Of a DNA stretch of 64,000 nucleotides, positions 34,474-44,513 are shown piece after piece. The notes beneath the pieces are model-generated. The model made no database searches. It saw nothing but the letters and a program-made list of their open reading frames with translations, and was not told the origin of the DNA. Source of the stretch: UBA7455 sp026713185 (lineage in GTDB: Bacteria; Pseudomonadota; Gammaproteobacteria; Pseudomonadales; Azotimanducaceae); NCBI GenBank assembly GCA_963665785.1, contig OY762456.1:3286001-3350000 (forward strand). Direction: 5' to 3'. A program made the position numbers and the translations under genes. Within the stretch, counting starts at the first letter, position 1. Every line of letters starts with the position of its first letter.

Positions 34474-37400
34474 CTATCCGCCCAGGTTCAATCGCAGAGA
34501 TGCGCCAAACAGGCGCGGCTCAGTCAGGAAGTAATTCCTGAAAAATCCTGAAGTATCGGAGGTTAGATATTTTCCGGTTACGTTGTCTTCGTTCCCAATG
34601 TTGCGTACCCAGGCTTTCACCATCCATCGACCGTCATCACTCTCGTACATGAGCGTGGCATTGTGCTGACTCCATCCATCAATCTCGTCACCCACCGTGT
34701 TGAACTCCCGGGCGTACGAGTCGCCTTGCCAGTAGTAGTCCCAACGGGCAGTGAGCGAACCCGCGAGCGCAGGATAGTCCCAGGTATAAGCAAGACCCAG
34801 CTTGATGGTGTGTTCTGGTGAGTTCGGCAACTGGTTGCCGTCCAGGTTGACCGGAATACCGTCAGAGGTTTCGACACCTGCGCCAACCAGGAATGCCCTG
34901 GAGAAGTAGGCGGGAATGGAAACCCCGCCCGCATTGGCCGCATACGAGACACTTTGCAGTGTTGTTCTGTTACGGACATCCAAAGCAGCCCCGGTGGCCA
35001 GGGCCGCACCAACGACAGCATGTGTGATTTGAGACTCCCTCGCCACGTAATTTACCCCTGTGAGCGATCCCGGATCGATGTTGTTCAACAGGATGTAATC
35101 CGCATTGTTTCCGGTTCTGTTGACCGGGTCGACTGACTGCGACCCATCCACTTCTGTACTCAGCCAGCTATATGAAAAGTCAACCGTAATGCCCGGCAGC
35201 GCACTGGGATACCACAGACTCTCGATCTCAACGCCCATGATATTGGCATCAATATTGTCGTTGATAGAACTGTTGTTGGCGATCCGTGTTGTCTGCAGGT
35301 CCGAATAGTCATACAGGAAGAATGCGCCGTTAAGTAAAAGCTGGCCGTCTGCCAGGGTGTTTTTGGTTCCAATTTCGATGGCGCCGACCTGTTCCGATGC
35401 GAATGTAAATGCCGATGTACTCTGGAATGCCGGGGCGATGGCCGGGTTGAAACCACCGGGTTTGTAACCTCTGCTATAGAATCCATACACCATGGAATTT
35501 TCGTTGACCAGCCAGTCGAGGCCGATTCGACCACTTAATTCGGACCAGTTGGCTTTGCTGGGGCTACCGGTCACGAAGCGGGTTTCACCGAAACCGGGAA
35601 CCGGTGGTACAGCAGCAGCAATGGCGCTCCAGGCGCCGGCAACCGCGGCCAACCCGGGATCCTGTGCAATCACGGCGGGATTCTGGCTCAGCAGGGCGCC
35701 TACCGTACCCTGAAGAATAGGTGGCAATGGCAGGCCTGCTATGGTGGCAGGAATGAACTGCGGTGGCAGCAATCCCGCCAGTACCAGACCCCCTATTTGT
35801 TCTGCGGCGCCAAGAGCCACAAGCCCTCCGATAGCCAACGGCGCATTCTCCGCATACAGGCCCTGGGCGTCCCAGAATTCCAGCAGCCTGTTCGATGCTT
35901 CGCTGAGCCCGGCAGCTCCACCTGCCGCTATAGTAGAGATGTCACCGAACAGGCCCGAGCGAACCCAGATCGGATTTGGCCCGAACAGGCCACCCACGGC
36001 AGCATTCAAATTGAGTGAATTGAACAGCACGCTGGTATCATTGACTTCCTTGTCATCCTCGTTATAACGCAGCCCGGCGGTCAATGTCACTGAGTCGGTC
36101 AGGTCGAAATATGCCTCACCAAAGGTTGCCCAGCCGTTCTGCAATGTGCCGGCTCCCGGTTTGGAGGTATTGTTGAAAAAGCCTGGATATAGAGGGGGTG
36201 CGCCAAGCGCCGGGGAGCCGTAAACCGACACAATATCCAGCGTGTTGGCGAGTACGTAATAGTCCCCATGTCTTACATGGTCATAGGCGCTCGCGCCAAT
36301 CTGGAAGTTGAATGGCCCATCCAACGTGGACTGGATTCGTCCTTCCACGGTCCAGTACTCAACTTCTGTATCAGTCTGGTCGAAGGCAAACACCCGGGTC
36401 TGATCCACGGGAAGAATACAGCCGCCATATACTCCCGCTGTTCCATCATTGAGATTGCACGGACCCGGGAGCCAGTCAGCCCCCGCAAAAAAATCCGCTG
36501 GTTCCGAAACCGGCCACAATCCCGACGGGTTAAACGGCGTGGGTCCAAGGGTAGGACCAACATCCATCGCGTAATCCTGCCGGGAGTGGTAATCACGGGT
36601 CTGGCTTAACCCGAGCAGGTTCAGATTGAAGGTGTCGAACTCGTAATTGAAACCGAAAGACCAGAGGTCTTCCTCTTCAACAAACACTGGTTCGTAATCT
36701 GTGTGTACTTCGCGGAAGCCGTCTATTGCAGGCCTCTGGAACACGTACAAGGCAGGATCGGAACCGTCCACGCCAAATGGCAACGCACCGGCTGCACCAC
36801 CGAAAATACCACTGGTGGAAGCGCCCAGATGTGGCGCTTCAAAGCCGAATTCGTCAGGCAGGCACCCTGTGGTGGGCAAAGGGTTGCGCGCGCAAACCTG
36901 ATTGGTGATCCGCGCCCGGTCGTCATCCTCCCGGAAGCGATTGAACTGGAGCCACAAGTTGGCGCGATCAGTAATGTCCCATGCAAAAGTCGATCGCAGG
37001 GCCTCAACAGCACGACCATCGATATCGTCGTCAATACCCGTCAGGGTGCTGCCGTTCGCACCTCTTTGACCGTATGCAAGGTTCTTGGTGTAACCATCTC
37101 TGTCCAGTTTAAAACCGGCAACCCGCAACCCAGCAGTTTCGCCAAAGGGAATATTCAATGCCCCTTTGATGCGCTGGTGATTAAAGTCACCGGTTTCGAT
37201 ATCCAGTGTTCCTTTCAAGCCGTCGTAATCCGGCATGGCGGTCAAAAAGTTAATGGCGCCGCCGGTGGCATTGCGTCCAAAGAGTGTACCCTGCGGGCCA
37301 CGCAGAACCTCGACCCGTTCCAGATCGAAAAACTCGATTGCATTAAGGTTGGTATCAACAGGAATCTCGTTCAGGTGTGTTGACACCCCGGATTCCCCGG

Positions 37401-37722
37401 TGTTTCCGATCACCAATCGCCCTATACCGCGGATGCTGAAACTGAAGTTGCCAAAATTTGTCGCTGTAAAGCTGACATTCGGTGCGTTTATCTGAAGATC
37501 GGAAGGATTGATCACCTGCTTTTCTTCGAGCATTTCACCCGTCAGGGCGGTCACCGCAATGGGGACGTCTTGAATACTCTCGGCCGTGCGCTGTGCGGTT
37601 ACGATGATCTCTTCGATCACGTCCCCATCGTCCTCTGCAAGAATCGAAAAGGAGGTGCAGAGACAGCACACCCCGAAAATAGTTGTCAGCGTGAGCCGAT
37701 GGAACGAATCTGTAGCTGTCAT
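34474..37722 (-). CDS. TonB-dependent outer membrane receptor with large hydrophobic insertion
   Basis: An outer-membrane transporter of 1082 residues, long for the family (usually 700-850). A signal peptide is followed by the TonB-box-like VIEEIIVTAQ and a plug domain (IQDVPIAVTALTGEML, FSIRGIG, RVEVLRGPQGTLFGRNATGGAIN). The barrel ends in the aromatic strand (RLFGASLRLNLGG). Extra length comes partly from about residues 572-712, an Ala/Gly/Leu/Pro-rich stretch inside the barrel. The substrate is unknown. The plug type, common in marine gammaproteobacteria and sphingomonads, is not restricted to siderophores. No Fur box is apparent and no transport partners are adjacent. Confidence 0.9.
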   Translation of the reverse strand: MTATDSFHRLTLTTIFGVCCLCTSFSILAEDDGDVIEEIIVTAQRTAESIQDVPIAVTALTGEMLEEKQVINPSDLQINAPNVSFTATNFGNFSFSIRGIGRLVIGNTGESGVSTHLNEIPVDTNLNAIEFFDLERVEVLRGPQGTLFGRNATGGAINFLTAMPDYDGLKGTLDIETGDFNHQRIKGALNIPFGETAGLRVAGFKLDRDGYTKNLAYGQRGANGSTLTGIDDDIDGRAVEALRSTFAWDITDRANLWLQFNRFREDDDRARITNQVCARNPLPTTGCLPDEFGFEAPHLGASTSGIFGGAAGALPFGVDGSDPALYVFQRPAIDGFREVHTDYEPVFVEEEDLWSFGFNYEFDTFNLNLLGLSQTRDYHSRQDYAMDVGPTLGPTPFNPSGLWPVSEPADFFAGADWLPGPCNLNDGTAGVYGGCILPVDQTRVFAFDQTDTEVEYWTVEGRIQSTLDGPFNFQIGASAYDHVRHGDYYVLANTLDIVSVYGSPALGAPPLYPGFFNNTSKPGAGTLQNGWATFGEAYFDLTDSVTLTAGLRYNEDDKEVNDTSVLFNSLNLNAAVGGLFGPNPIWVRSGLFGDISTIAAGGAAGLSEASNRLLEFWDAQGLYAENAPLAIGGLVALGAAEQIGGLVLAGLLPPQFIPATIAGLPLPPILQGTVGALLSQNPAVIAQDPGLAAVAGAWSAIAAAVPPVPGFGETRFVTGSPSKANWSELSGRIGLDWLVNENSMVYGFYSRGYKPGGFNPAIAPAFQSTSAFTFASEQVGAIEIGTKNTLADGQLLLNGAFFLYDYSDLQTTRIANNSSINDNIDANIMGVEIESLWYPSALPGITVDFSYSWLSTEVDGSQSVDPVNRTGNNADYILLNNIDPGSLTGVNYVARESQITHAVVGAALATGAALDVRNRTTLQSVSYAANAGGVSIPAYFSRAFLVGAGVETSDGIPVNLDGNQLPNSPEHTIKLGLAYTWDYPALAGSLTARWDYYWQGDSYAREFNTVGDEIDGWSQHNATLMYESDDGRWMVKAWVRNIGNEDNVTGKYLTSDTSGFFRNYFLTEPRLFGASLRLNLGG

Positions 37723-37875
37723 GGGTGTTCTCCTGCAACTAGTCCAGTAAATCCATCAGGAATGATTCTAGGCGCGCCTTGAGATAGTGTCAACGACAGG
37801 AAGGACAGGACTTTACCGCAAGTATTCCTTTGAGTAATCTTCGCCATACCTGATCCAGTGTCTTTAATAGCAATC

Positions 37876-39891
37876 ATGTGCAATGCATTTATATTAGTCA
37901 GTGTGTGCGTCCTGTTGACGTTTTTGAAAATTCCTGCAGTCCATGGAGAATTCTCTCGTGGGGCTGACTCTCAACCAGACTCACCTTCGCGATTTGAACT
38001 ACGGAAACAATATCAGCATGCCATTTATCTGATTACCTCCAGACAACGGTCTGGCTATCTGAAGATCAGGGACGATCTTCGCCAGTACCCTTTATTTCCC
38101 TACCTTGAATACACAGACAAAATATATCGCATTTCACGGCAGACACCTGAAGACATCCGGCAATTTGCAGATCAGTATCATGATACGCCGCTCATGAACC
38201 TGCTTCTGCAGCAATACCTCAAAAACCTGGGTAAACGCGGCCAATGGGATACTTTTCTGGAATTCTACATGGAGTTCCGTGATAAAGACGCGATTAACCA
38301 TTCCAGAGAAAACAATTGTTATTACCCATACGCACTGGCCAGAACAGGCGATACCAGACAGGCGATGATGGAAACCAGAAAACTCTGGCTGGTGGACTAC
38401 TCTCAACCAGGAGAATGTGACCCGGTATTCAAACTGTGGCGCAATGATGGGAATCCGGACGCAAGGACAGCCTGGCAACGTTATGCCATCAGCCTCAAGT
38501 CAAATGAAGTCACTCTGGCAAATTATCTGGTACGATTCCTGGCGAATGAAGATCGTACCTTCGCCGGCAATTTCAAACTGGTACATACCAGACCTGATAA
38601 TATCAAGCGGACTGAACGGTTCCACCAGCAGCACCCCTATAACCGGGAACTGATCATCCATGGCATACGCCGGCTGGCTCGGAGTCAACCGGGAGCCGCA
38701 TTCGATCTCCTTCGGCAGTACAAGACTCTGCACACCTTTAATTCAATTGTCCTCAGTGACACCTATTCTTATGTGGGTCGGCATTGGGCGAGTACAAATG
38801 ATGCAGACACTGTTCCAGAAAACCTGGCCGAACTACTCCCGGTTGATCTGAACAGCCACCCGGAACTGGTCAGTGCGCTGGTCCGTCTTGCTATACGGCA
38901 TGCCAACTGGGATCAGGTACTGCTACTGATCCACAGGCTTCCCAAAGAACTTCAGTTAGAACCTCGATGGCAGTATTGGAAAGCACGGGTACTGGCAGAT
39001 TCGGCGGACACGACGGATCAAAAAATTGCAAAGGAGATATACCGGGAGCTGGCGGAACTACGGAATATTTACGGATTCCTGGCAGCGGATTTGATGCAAT
39101 TACCCTACAATTTTGTCGACAAACCCACACCTGTGACAAATGAAGAAATTCTGGCGATGGAATTGAATCCCGGAATCCAGCGGGCTCTGGAACTCTTTAC
39201 CCTGGGTGAACTCGCCCAGGCCAGAAGAGAATGGTATTTCACTACCCGTAACTTCTCCAGCAAGGAAAGAGCCATTGCCGCCAATGTGGCATCCAGGTGG
39301 GGTTGGTACAAGTCGGCAATCCAGTCACTCATTGATGCGGAACTCTGGAACGACCTCGCCTTGAGGTTCCCCATCGGCTGGCAGGAAATATTTGTGAGGA
39401 ATGCACGCAGAGAAGATATTCCTGTTGACTGGAGTCTGGCAATTGCACGACAGGAGAGTGCTTTTGTGTCCGATGCCAAGTCTCCTGCCGGCGCTTTGGG
39501 GGTAATGCAACTCATGCCCGCGACAGCTAAAATCGTAGCTCGAAAAGCGGGTATCAGGTACAGTTCACCTGACGAGTTGACCGACGCCCAGTTCAATATC
39601 CAACTGGGGTCACAATATCTTGGCCAGATGCTGCGGCGATTCAATAACAACCGTATCCTTGCTTCCGCTGCCTACAATGCAGGACCGACAAGAGTCGAGC
39701 AGTGGGCAAAACGTCAGCTTCCGCTGGATGTGTGGATAGAGACTATTCCCTTTTCGGAAACCCGTAATTATGTACAGAATGTGCTGATGTTTGCCGCAAT
39801 CTATCGACGGCAATTAAACCTTCAGCAACCGCTGATACAACCCCATGAGTATGCAGATTTTTCTGACCCGCAGGTTGGCGCCAAAGAATAG
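37876..39891 (+). CDS. slt: Soluble lytic murein transglycosylase
   Basis: A periplasmic Slt70-like enzyme of about 671 residues that cleaves peptidoglycan to 1,6-anhydromuropeptides. ATG 37876 opens a signal peptide (CNAFILVSVCVLLTFLKIPAVHG); an in-frame GTG at 37858 is the alternative. A long superhelical U/L-type domain is followed by the lysozyme-like SLT domain with the catalytic Glu in ARQESAF, then AGALGVMQLMPATAK and ASAAYNAGPTRVEQW. The stop shares one base with the tatD start (TAGTG), so they form an operon. Confidence 0.94.
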   Translation: MCNAFILVSVCVLLTFLKIPAVHGEFSRGADSQPDSPSRFELRKQYQHAIYLITSRQRSGYLKIRDDLRQYPLFPYLEYTDKIYRISRQTPEDIRQFADQYHDTPLMNLLLQQYLKNLGKRGQWDTFLEFYMEFRDKDAINHSRENNCYYPYALARTGDTRQAMMETRKLWLVDYSQPGECDPVFKLWRNDGNPDARTAWQRYAISLKSNEVTLANYLVRFLANEDRTFAGNFKLVHTRPDNIKRTERFHQQHPYNRELIIHGIRRLARSQPGAAFDLLRQYKTLHTFNSIVLSDTYSYVGRHWASTNDADTVPENLAELLPVDLNSHPELVSALVRLAIRHANWDQVLLLIHRLPKELQLEPRWQYWKARVLADSADTTDQKIAKEIYRELAELRNIYGFLAADLMQLPYNFVDKPTPVTNEEILAMELNPGIQRALELFTLGELAQARREWYFTTRNFSSKERAIAANVASRWGWYKSAIQSLIDAELWNDLALRFPIGWQEIFVRNARREDIPVDWSLAIARQESAFVSDAKSPAGALGVMQLMPATAKIVARKAGIRYSSPDELTDAQFNIQLGSQYLGQMLRRFNNNRILASAAYNAGPTRVEQWAKRQLPLDVWIETIPFSETRNYVQNVLMFAAIYRRQLNLQQPLIQPHEYADFSDPQVGAKE

Positions 39892-40676
39892 TGTCCACTC
39901 TGGTTGATATTGGCGCCAACCTGACCCACGACACTTTTGATGAGGACCGACAGGATGTGTTGCAGCGTGCACGTGATGCAGGCGTTACACAGGTCATAGT
40001 AACCGGAACATCCATCGACGGCAGTGAGAAAGCGTTACAACTGACCAGAGAACATGATGGACTGTTCGCAACTGCCGGTATCCATCCACATCATGCAGAT
40101 GAAACATCCATTGAAGCGATGAACCGACTTGAAACATTGTCCGCGGATAAACGGGTGAAAGCCATTGGAGAAACCGGCCTGGACTTTTTTCGGGACTATT
40201 CTCCAAGGAAAGATCAAATTGCTTCATTCGAGGACCACCTGGCACTGGCAATCAAGACCCGGTTACCGATGTTCCTGCACGAACGTGACGCCTGGCCTGT
40301 TTTTACGGAGGTATTGCGTAGCTGTCGAAATGAATTGACAAACGTAGTGGTGCATTGCTTTACCGGTGACCAGAATGCGCTTCATGCCTATCTGGATCTC
40401 GATTGTCACATCGGTATTACCGGCTGGATCTGCGATGAACGACGCGGCGCCCACCTGATACCACTGATCAGGGACATACCGGTCAACCGCCTGATGATAG
40501 AAACCGATGCACCATACCTGCTGCCGCGCTCTATAAGGCCTAAACCAAAGACCCGTCGGAATGAACCGTATTATCTTACCGTAGTCTGCAAAGCAGTGGC
40601 TTCGGCCCGGGGAGAGACCTATGATGAACTCGCCCGTCAGACCTCAGCCAATGCAGTCAGATTTTTTGATATCTGA
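39891..40676 (+). CDS. tatD: TatD-family metal-dependent deoxyribonuclease
   Basis: A TIM-barrel metal hydrolase of 261 residues related to E. coli TatD, implicated in 3'-5' nuclease activity and oxidative DNA damage repair. The sequence opens VDIGANLTHDTFDEDR, the TatD-proper signature rather than the YcfH type. It then has TAGIHPHHA, AIGETGLDFFRDYSP, HCFTGD and the metal-site block METDAPYLLPR (here RLMIETDAPYLL). The GTG start overlaps the slt stop by one base, so translation is coupled. Confidence 0.92.
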   Translation: MSTLVDIGANLTHDTFDEDRQDVLQRARDAGVTQVIVTGTSIDGSEKALQLTREHDGLFATAGIHPHHADETSIEAMNRLETLSADKRVKAIGETGLDFFRDYSPRKDQIASFEDHLALAIKTRLPMFLHERDAWPVFTEVLRSCRNELTNVVVHCFTGDQNALHAYLDLDCHIGITGWICDERRGAHLIPLIRDIPVNRLMIETDAPYLLPRSIRPKPKTRRNEPYYLTVVCKAVASARGETYDELARQTSANAVRFFDI

Positions 40677-40696
40677 AAACAGAATGTGACTATAAT
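40666..40696 (+). promoter_or_regulatory. Possible ddl promoter
   Basis: TTGATA (40666-40671) and TATAAT (40691-40696) are separated by 19 bases, upstream of the GTG start of ddl. The -10 is perfect but the spacing is long, so the assignment is tentative. Confidence 0.35.
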
Positions 40697-40737
40697 GACG
40701 CCATGATGCAGATCCAGTTTCAGTATCAGGTTAAACC

Positions 40738-41694
40738 GTGAGTTCTATCTCACCTGATAAGACACTCAGAATCGCAGTTATTTCAGGCGGCGATTCAGCC
40801 GAATCTGAAATCTCCAGGATCAGCGGCAATGGTGTTCTCCATGCCCTTTCACAAAACTACCCTCTGGCAGTCTCTTTTGAACTCGATAATCATCTGACCA
40901 AAGCGCTGGCGATATTCAATCCAGACGTCGTATTCCCGGTGCTTCACGGGCCACCGGGTGAAGACGGTACTTTCCAGGGGTTTCTGGAAATTCTGGGCTA
41001 TTCATATGTGGGCAGTGATGTCCGGAGCAGCGCCATCGCCATGGACAAGATCGTGTCCAAACGAATCTTTGCGAGTCATGGATTACCGTTGGCCCAAGAC
41101 ATAGAATTGAACCGGGAGGATGGTATTCCGCACGCTATTGACCGGATTAAAGACACGCTGGGTTCTCAGGTAGTCATCAAACCTGCACGCCAGGGAAGCT
41201 CTCTGGGAGTAACTTTGATTTCAGAAAACAATCAGCTCAGGGAGGCACTGGAAACAGCTTTTCAATTTGATGAGCAACTTCTGGTTGAGCAACGTATCCG
41301 GGGAAAGGAGATGACTGTTGGCGTGATTGATACCGATGAGGGATCACAGGCATTTCCGATCATCGAGATTACGACCCCTGGTAACAGTTGGTACGACTTT
41401 GAGCATCGTTACACCAAAGGATTGAGTGAGCATCTGATACCGGCTGATCTCACGGAAGCACAATCCAGCCGATTACTGGCAATCGCCATACGGGCACATC
41501 AGGTTTTGGGCTGTCGGGACCTGTCCCGGGCAGACTTCATCATCACCGGAAATGATATGGAATATCTGCTGGAAGTTAACACCATGCCAGGAATGACACC
41601 AACCAGTCTTTATCCAGATGGCGCCCAGGCCTTTGGCCTGGGCTTTGAAGAACTGATGTCCCATCTCGTGGAACGCGCCGCAAGACGTCGCTGA
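40738..41694 (+). CDS. ddl: D-alanine--D-alanine ligase
   Basis: The ATP-grasp ligase making the D-Ala-D-Ala dipeptide for peptidoglycan, 318 residues. The blocks VISGGDSAESEIS, VVFPVLHGPPGEDGTFQGFLEILGYSYVGS, VIKPARQGSSLGV, and YLLEVNTMPGMTPTSLYP match the family. The HGPPGEDG loop has Pro-Pro where HGxxGEDG enzymes commonly have other residues, which is tolerated. The start is GTG. It is not within a mur/fts cluster, so this is a stand-alone ligase, possibly a second copy in the genome. The preceding slt and tatD lie on the same strand. Confidence 0.93.
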   Translation: MSSISPDKTLRIAVISGGDSAESEISRISGNGVLHALSQNYPLAVSFELDNHLTKALAIFNPDVVFPVLHGPPGEDGTFQGFLEILGYSYVGSDVRSSAIAMDKIVSKRIFASHGLPLAQDIELNREDGIPHAIDRIKDTLGSQVVIKPARQGSSLGVTLISENNQLREALETAFQFDEQLLVEQRIRGKEMTVGVIDTDEGSQAFPIIEITTPGNSWYDFEHRYTKGLSEHLIPADLTEAQSSRLLAIAIRAHQVLGCRDLSRADFIITGNDMEYLLEVNTMPGMTPTSLYPDGAQAFGLGFEELMSHLVERAARRR

Positions 41695-41709
41695 ATGCCG
41701 GCAACGTTG

Positions 41710-41728
41710 CTGGTGGTCTAACCACCAG
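41710..41728. terminator. Hairpin between convergent ddl and amtB
   Basis: A perfect 8-base stem CTGGTGGT / ACCACCAG with a 3-base loop stands in the 48-base gap between two convergent genes. There is no T-run on either side, so it may be a weak bidirectional terminator or just a stable structure. Confidence 0.4.
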
Positions 41729-41742
41729 GGAACAGCACCATA

Positions 41743-43059
41743 CTAGAAATCGTAGCCTCGTTCGTTATGTTGATTGATATCAAGCCCTTCGGTTTCTTCA
41801 TCTTCGGTGACGCGTAACCCCAGGATCGAATCAACCAGCTTCAGCAGAATATAGGAAACGATTGCCGTGTACGCTACAACTGCGATCACACCAACAATCT
41901 GAACAGCCAGCTGAGGCGCCATGGACATACCTTCCGAGTATCCCTGACCGCTGAAGATTCCCAATTGAGAACTGGCGAATACACCTGTCAGAATGGTTCC
42001 CAACGCTCCTCCCACACAGTGGACCGGGAATACATCGAGCGAATCATCAATTTTCAGTTTTTTCTTCAGGAACATGGTAGCGTTATAACAGACGAAACCG
42101 GCCATGATACCAATGACCAGACCACCTGCCGGGCCGACAAAACCGGATGCGGGTGTGATTGTTCCCAATCCGGCAACCATCCCTGTGACTGCACCCAGCG
42201 CACTTGGCTTACCATGTTTTATCCATTCACAAATCATCCAGGTCAGAGCGCCGGCGGAAGCGGACATATGCGTCACCAGCATCGCCATGCCGGCATCTCC
42301 ATTCGCCGCCAGTGCACTGCCTGCGTTAAATCCAAACCAGCCAACCCACAGTAAACAAGCCCCGGTAATGCACATGGTCATGTTATGTGGCGGTAGTGTA
42401 ACTTCCGGGAAACCTTTCCTGGACCCCATGACAATTGCTGCTGTCAGCGCCGCTATACCAGCGGTGATATGCACTACCGTACCACCAGCGAAATCTGACA
42501 GGGCAGCACCCTCGACCCCGACGAGCCATTCCATGCTGCCTAGCCAGCCACCACCCCAAACCCAGTGTGTAATGGGCGAATAGACCGCCAGCGACCACAG
42601 GACAGAAAAGAGCAGCATGGAAGAAAAGCGCATTCGCTCAGCAAATCCACCGACAATCAGTGCCGGTGTAATGATGGCAAAGGTCAACTGGAACATCGAG
42701 AAGACGCTTTCAGGAATGTCGCCGGACATTGTCTCTTCTGCAATGTTACCCATGAACAGGTTAGACAGCCCACCCACCATTGCATTGCCTTCCGAGAACG
42801 CCAGTGAATAGCCCACCACCAGCCAGAGTATTGACATGGCACAGGTAATTGCAAAGCACTGCATCAGCACGCTCAGCACGTTCTTGACCCGGACCAGGCC
42901 ACCATAAAACAAAGATAATCCCGGAATGGTCATCAGCAGGACCAGTGCGGTGGATGTCAGAATCCAGGACGTGTTGGCGCCATTTAATGTATCGCCAAAT
43001 GCGGTACTGGATATCAGCATGCCCGTAATCCCGGACAAGGTCAGAATCAATTTCTTCAT
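41743..43059 (-). CDS. amtB: Ammonium transporter
   Basis: An inner-membrane ammonium channel of about 438 residues with a cleaved signal peptide (MKKLILTLSGITGML, then SSTAFG) and eleven helices. ATG 43059 has AAGGA ten bases upstream and is better than the ATG nine codons earlier. The family blocks WILTSTALVLLMTIPGLSLFYGGLVR, DFAGGTVVHITAGIAAL (first pore His) and FPVHCVGGALGTILTG (second pore His) are intact. No glnK is adjacent, unusual for bacterial amtB, so PII control must come from elsewhere. I looked for a sigma-54 site upstream and found none that is convincing. Confidence 0.95.
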   Translation of the reverse strand: MKKLILTLSGITGMLISSTAFGDTLNGANTSWILTSTALVLLMTIPGLSLFYGGLVRVKNVLSVLMQCFAITCAMSILWLVVGYSLAFSEGNAMVGGLSNLFMGNIAEETMSGDIPESVFSMFQLTFAIITPALIVGGFAERMRFSSMLLFSVLWSLAVYSPITHWVWGGGWLGSMEWLVGVEGAALSDFAGGTVVHITAGIAALTAAIVMGSRKGFPEVTLPPHNMTMCITGACLLWVGWFGFNAGSALAANGDAGMAMLVTHMSASAGALTWMICEWIKHGKPSALGAVTGMVAGLGTITPASGFVGPAGGLVIGIMAGFVCYNATMFLKKKLKIDDSLDVFPVHCVGGALGTILTGVFASSQLGIFSGQGYSEGMSMAPQLAVQIVGVIAVVAYTAIVSYILLKLVDSILGLRVTEDEETEGLDINQHNERGYDF

Positions 43060-43258
43060 AATGCAATCCTTATGTGCTTTATTCATGCCCTGTTCTGCAA
43101 CGGGCAGATCTATTCTTCAATGGGAAAAATGTTGCTGCTGCAATCAAGTGTACTGATTCATGTAATTGTACTCAACCTGCCAAACGGCACTCTTACAATA
43201 ATCGAACAACAGGCCAAACACTCCGAAGACAGGCGGTGGTTCATCTGAAACTGTTCTG

Positions 43259-44458
43259 TTACTTGCCGCCACCCTTACCGCCTCCACCCACCGAGAATGG
43301 ATCATCCCCGGACTTACTACCACCTTGGAAACCCCTGAGCGGCGGCCTGGTCAAGAAATTGTTCTTGCCCCCTGACCGGGAAAAGTCAACCGAGAATGTA
43401 TAGTTCATTCCTTCTGTAGCAACAGGTTTCCCTTCAACAAAACGGGGAGCATAGCGAAATTTCCCAATGGCTTCCAACACCACCTCATCCATGTCTGCAT
43501 GTGTCGAACTGGTAACACCGGGATCTCTCACAAACCCGTCTTCATCAATCGTGAATTCCAGTGTAAATTCCCCAACCAATGCAGTGTTCGTCAACTCAGG
43601 CGGAAAATCAGGCATCGAAATGTACAACGGTTGAGCAGGTACCTTCCAGGTCTGATCTCTCCCCAGCGCAAGACAATGGGTGGTTGCCAGTTCGCTCTCT
43701 TTTGCATTTTCCAGGGTATTCACCAACATCATCCGGACCGTTTTCTCCAGTTCATGCATCTGGCTTTCATCCGTTTTGAAAGCAATGAGAGAAGCATCAA
43801 GATGAGACACGGCTGCTTCGAACTGGCTGTCTGCCAATTTCCAGAGTGCCATGTGATAAGACGCCAGTCCCAACCTGATGTCGCTTGGCAGCAGTTGATT
43901 TGCATAGGATTCATGTGCGGCTTCAACATATTTCCTGGTAAAGGCATTACCCTGCCGCCTCAGCAGAATCTTGACGATATCCCAGTTCTTCATTCCCCGA
44001 TACAGTTTGTTTTCATGTTCGTCCAGCATGGCTGAGATGCGTTCAAAATAGGCGAGTCCATCCTTGGGTCTTCTCGTATCGAATTCAGCCCTGCCCAGTT
44101 CCATCAGTATCGCTACCAATTCATCCGCATCTGTATCGTATGCTTCTTCCATGATCTTCAATTTGCCCTTTAAAACCCTCCGGGCACGTTTGAATTCACC
44201 TGTATCGTTCAATAAAGTGGCATAGTTAATAGCGAGTTTTGCCGCATTCAGACTCTTTTTCCCATATAACCTGGAGCCGAGATTATAGGCATCTTCCGCC
44301 GCTGGCAGTGCCTGTTCCAGATTGTTGGCCTCAATGTGCTGCTGATAAGACCTGTAGGCGCGTTGAAAATCTTTCCCCTTGTCCGCTGCCGCAACCGGTG
44401 TGATGAAAAAAACGACCAGAATTATAGATATTAATTGATATTTGACACTATGTGGCAT
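43259..44458 (-). CDS. Secreted TPR-like protein with TonB C-terminal domain
   Basis: 399 residues. A signal peptide (ISIILVVFFITPVAAA) is followed by helical TPR-like repeats (about 30-260: YRSYQQHIEANNLEQALPAAEDAYNLG, LNAAKLAINYATLLNDTGEFKRARRVLKG). A TonB C-terminal domain comes next (about 285-355: VGEFTLEFTIDEDGFVRDPGV, VVLEAIGKFRYAPRFVEGKPV), then a Gly/Lys-rich tail. Unlike true TonB it has no retained N-terminal anchor or Pro-rich spacer, so it cannot energise receptors in the usual way. The TonB fold here is probably a binding module. It lies downstream of the PP2C phosphatase gene on the same strand. Confidence 0.8.
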   Translation of the reverse strand: MPHSVKYQLISIILVVFFITPVAAADKGKDFQRAYRSYQQHIEANNLEQALPAAEDAYNLGSRLYGKKSLNAAKLAINYATLLNDTGEFKRARRVLKGKLKIMEEAYDTDADELVAILMELGRAEFDTRRPKDGLAYFERISAMLDEHENKLYRGMKNWDIVKILLRRQGNAFTRKYVEAAHESYANQLLPSDIRLGLASYHMALWKLADSQFEAAVSHLDASLIAFKTDESQMHELEKTVRMMLVNTLENAKESELATTHCLALGRDQTWKVPAQPLYISMPDFPPELTNTALVGEFTLEFTIDEDGFVRDPGVTSSTHADMDEVVLEAIGKFRYAPRFVEGKPVATEGMNYTFSVDFSRSGGKNNFLTRPPLRGFQGGSKSGDDPFSVGGGGKGGGK

Positions 44459-44513
44459 GATAAGTCCCCTGTCGTTTCCTTAGGAATCAGGCTGCACCTG
44501 TAGAATAGATAAA

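Noticed and set aside
36703..37383. 226-codon plus-strand frame
   Set aside because: It is antisense to the plug domain of the TonB receptor.
43060..43258. Sigma-54 promoter for amtB
   Set aside because: The nearest TGGCA-like match lacks the TTGC element at proper spacing.
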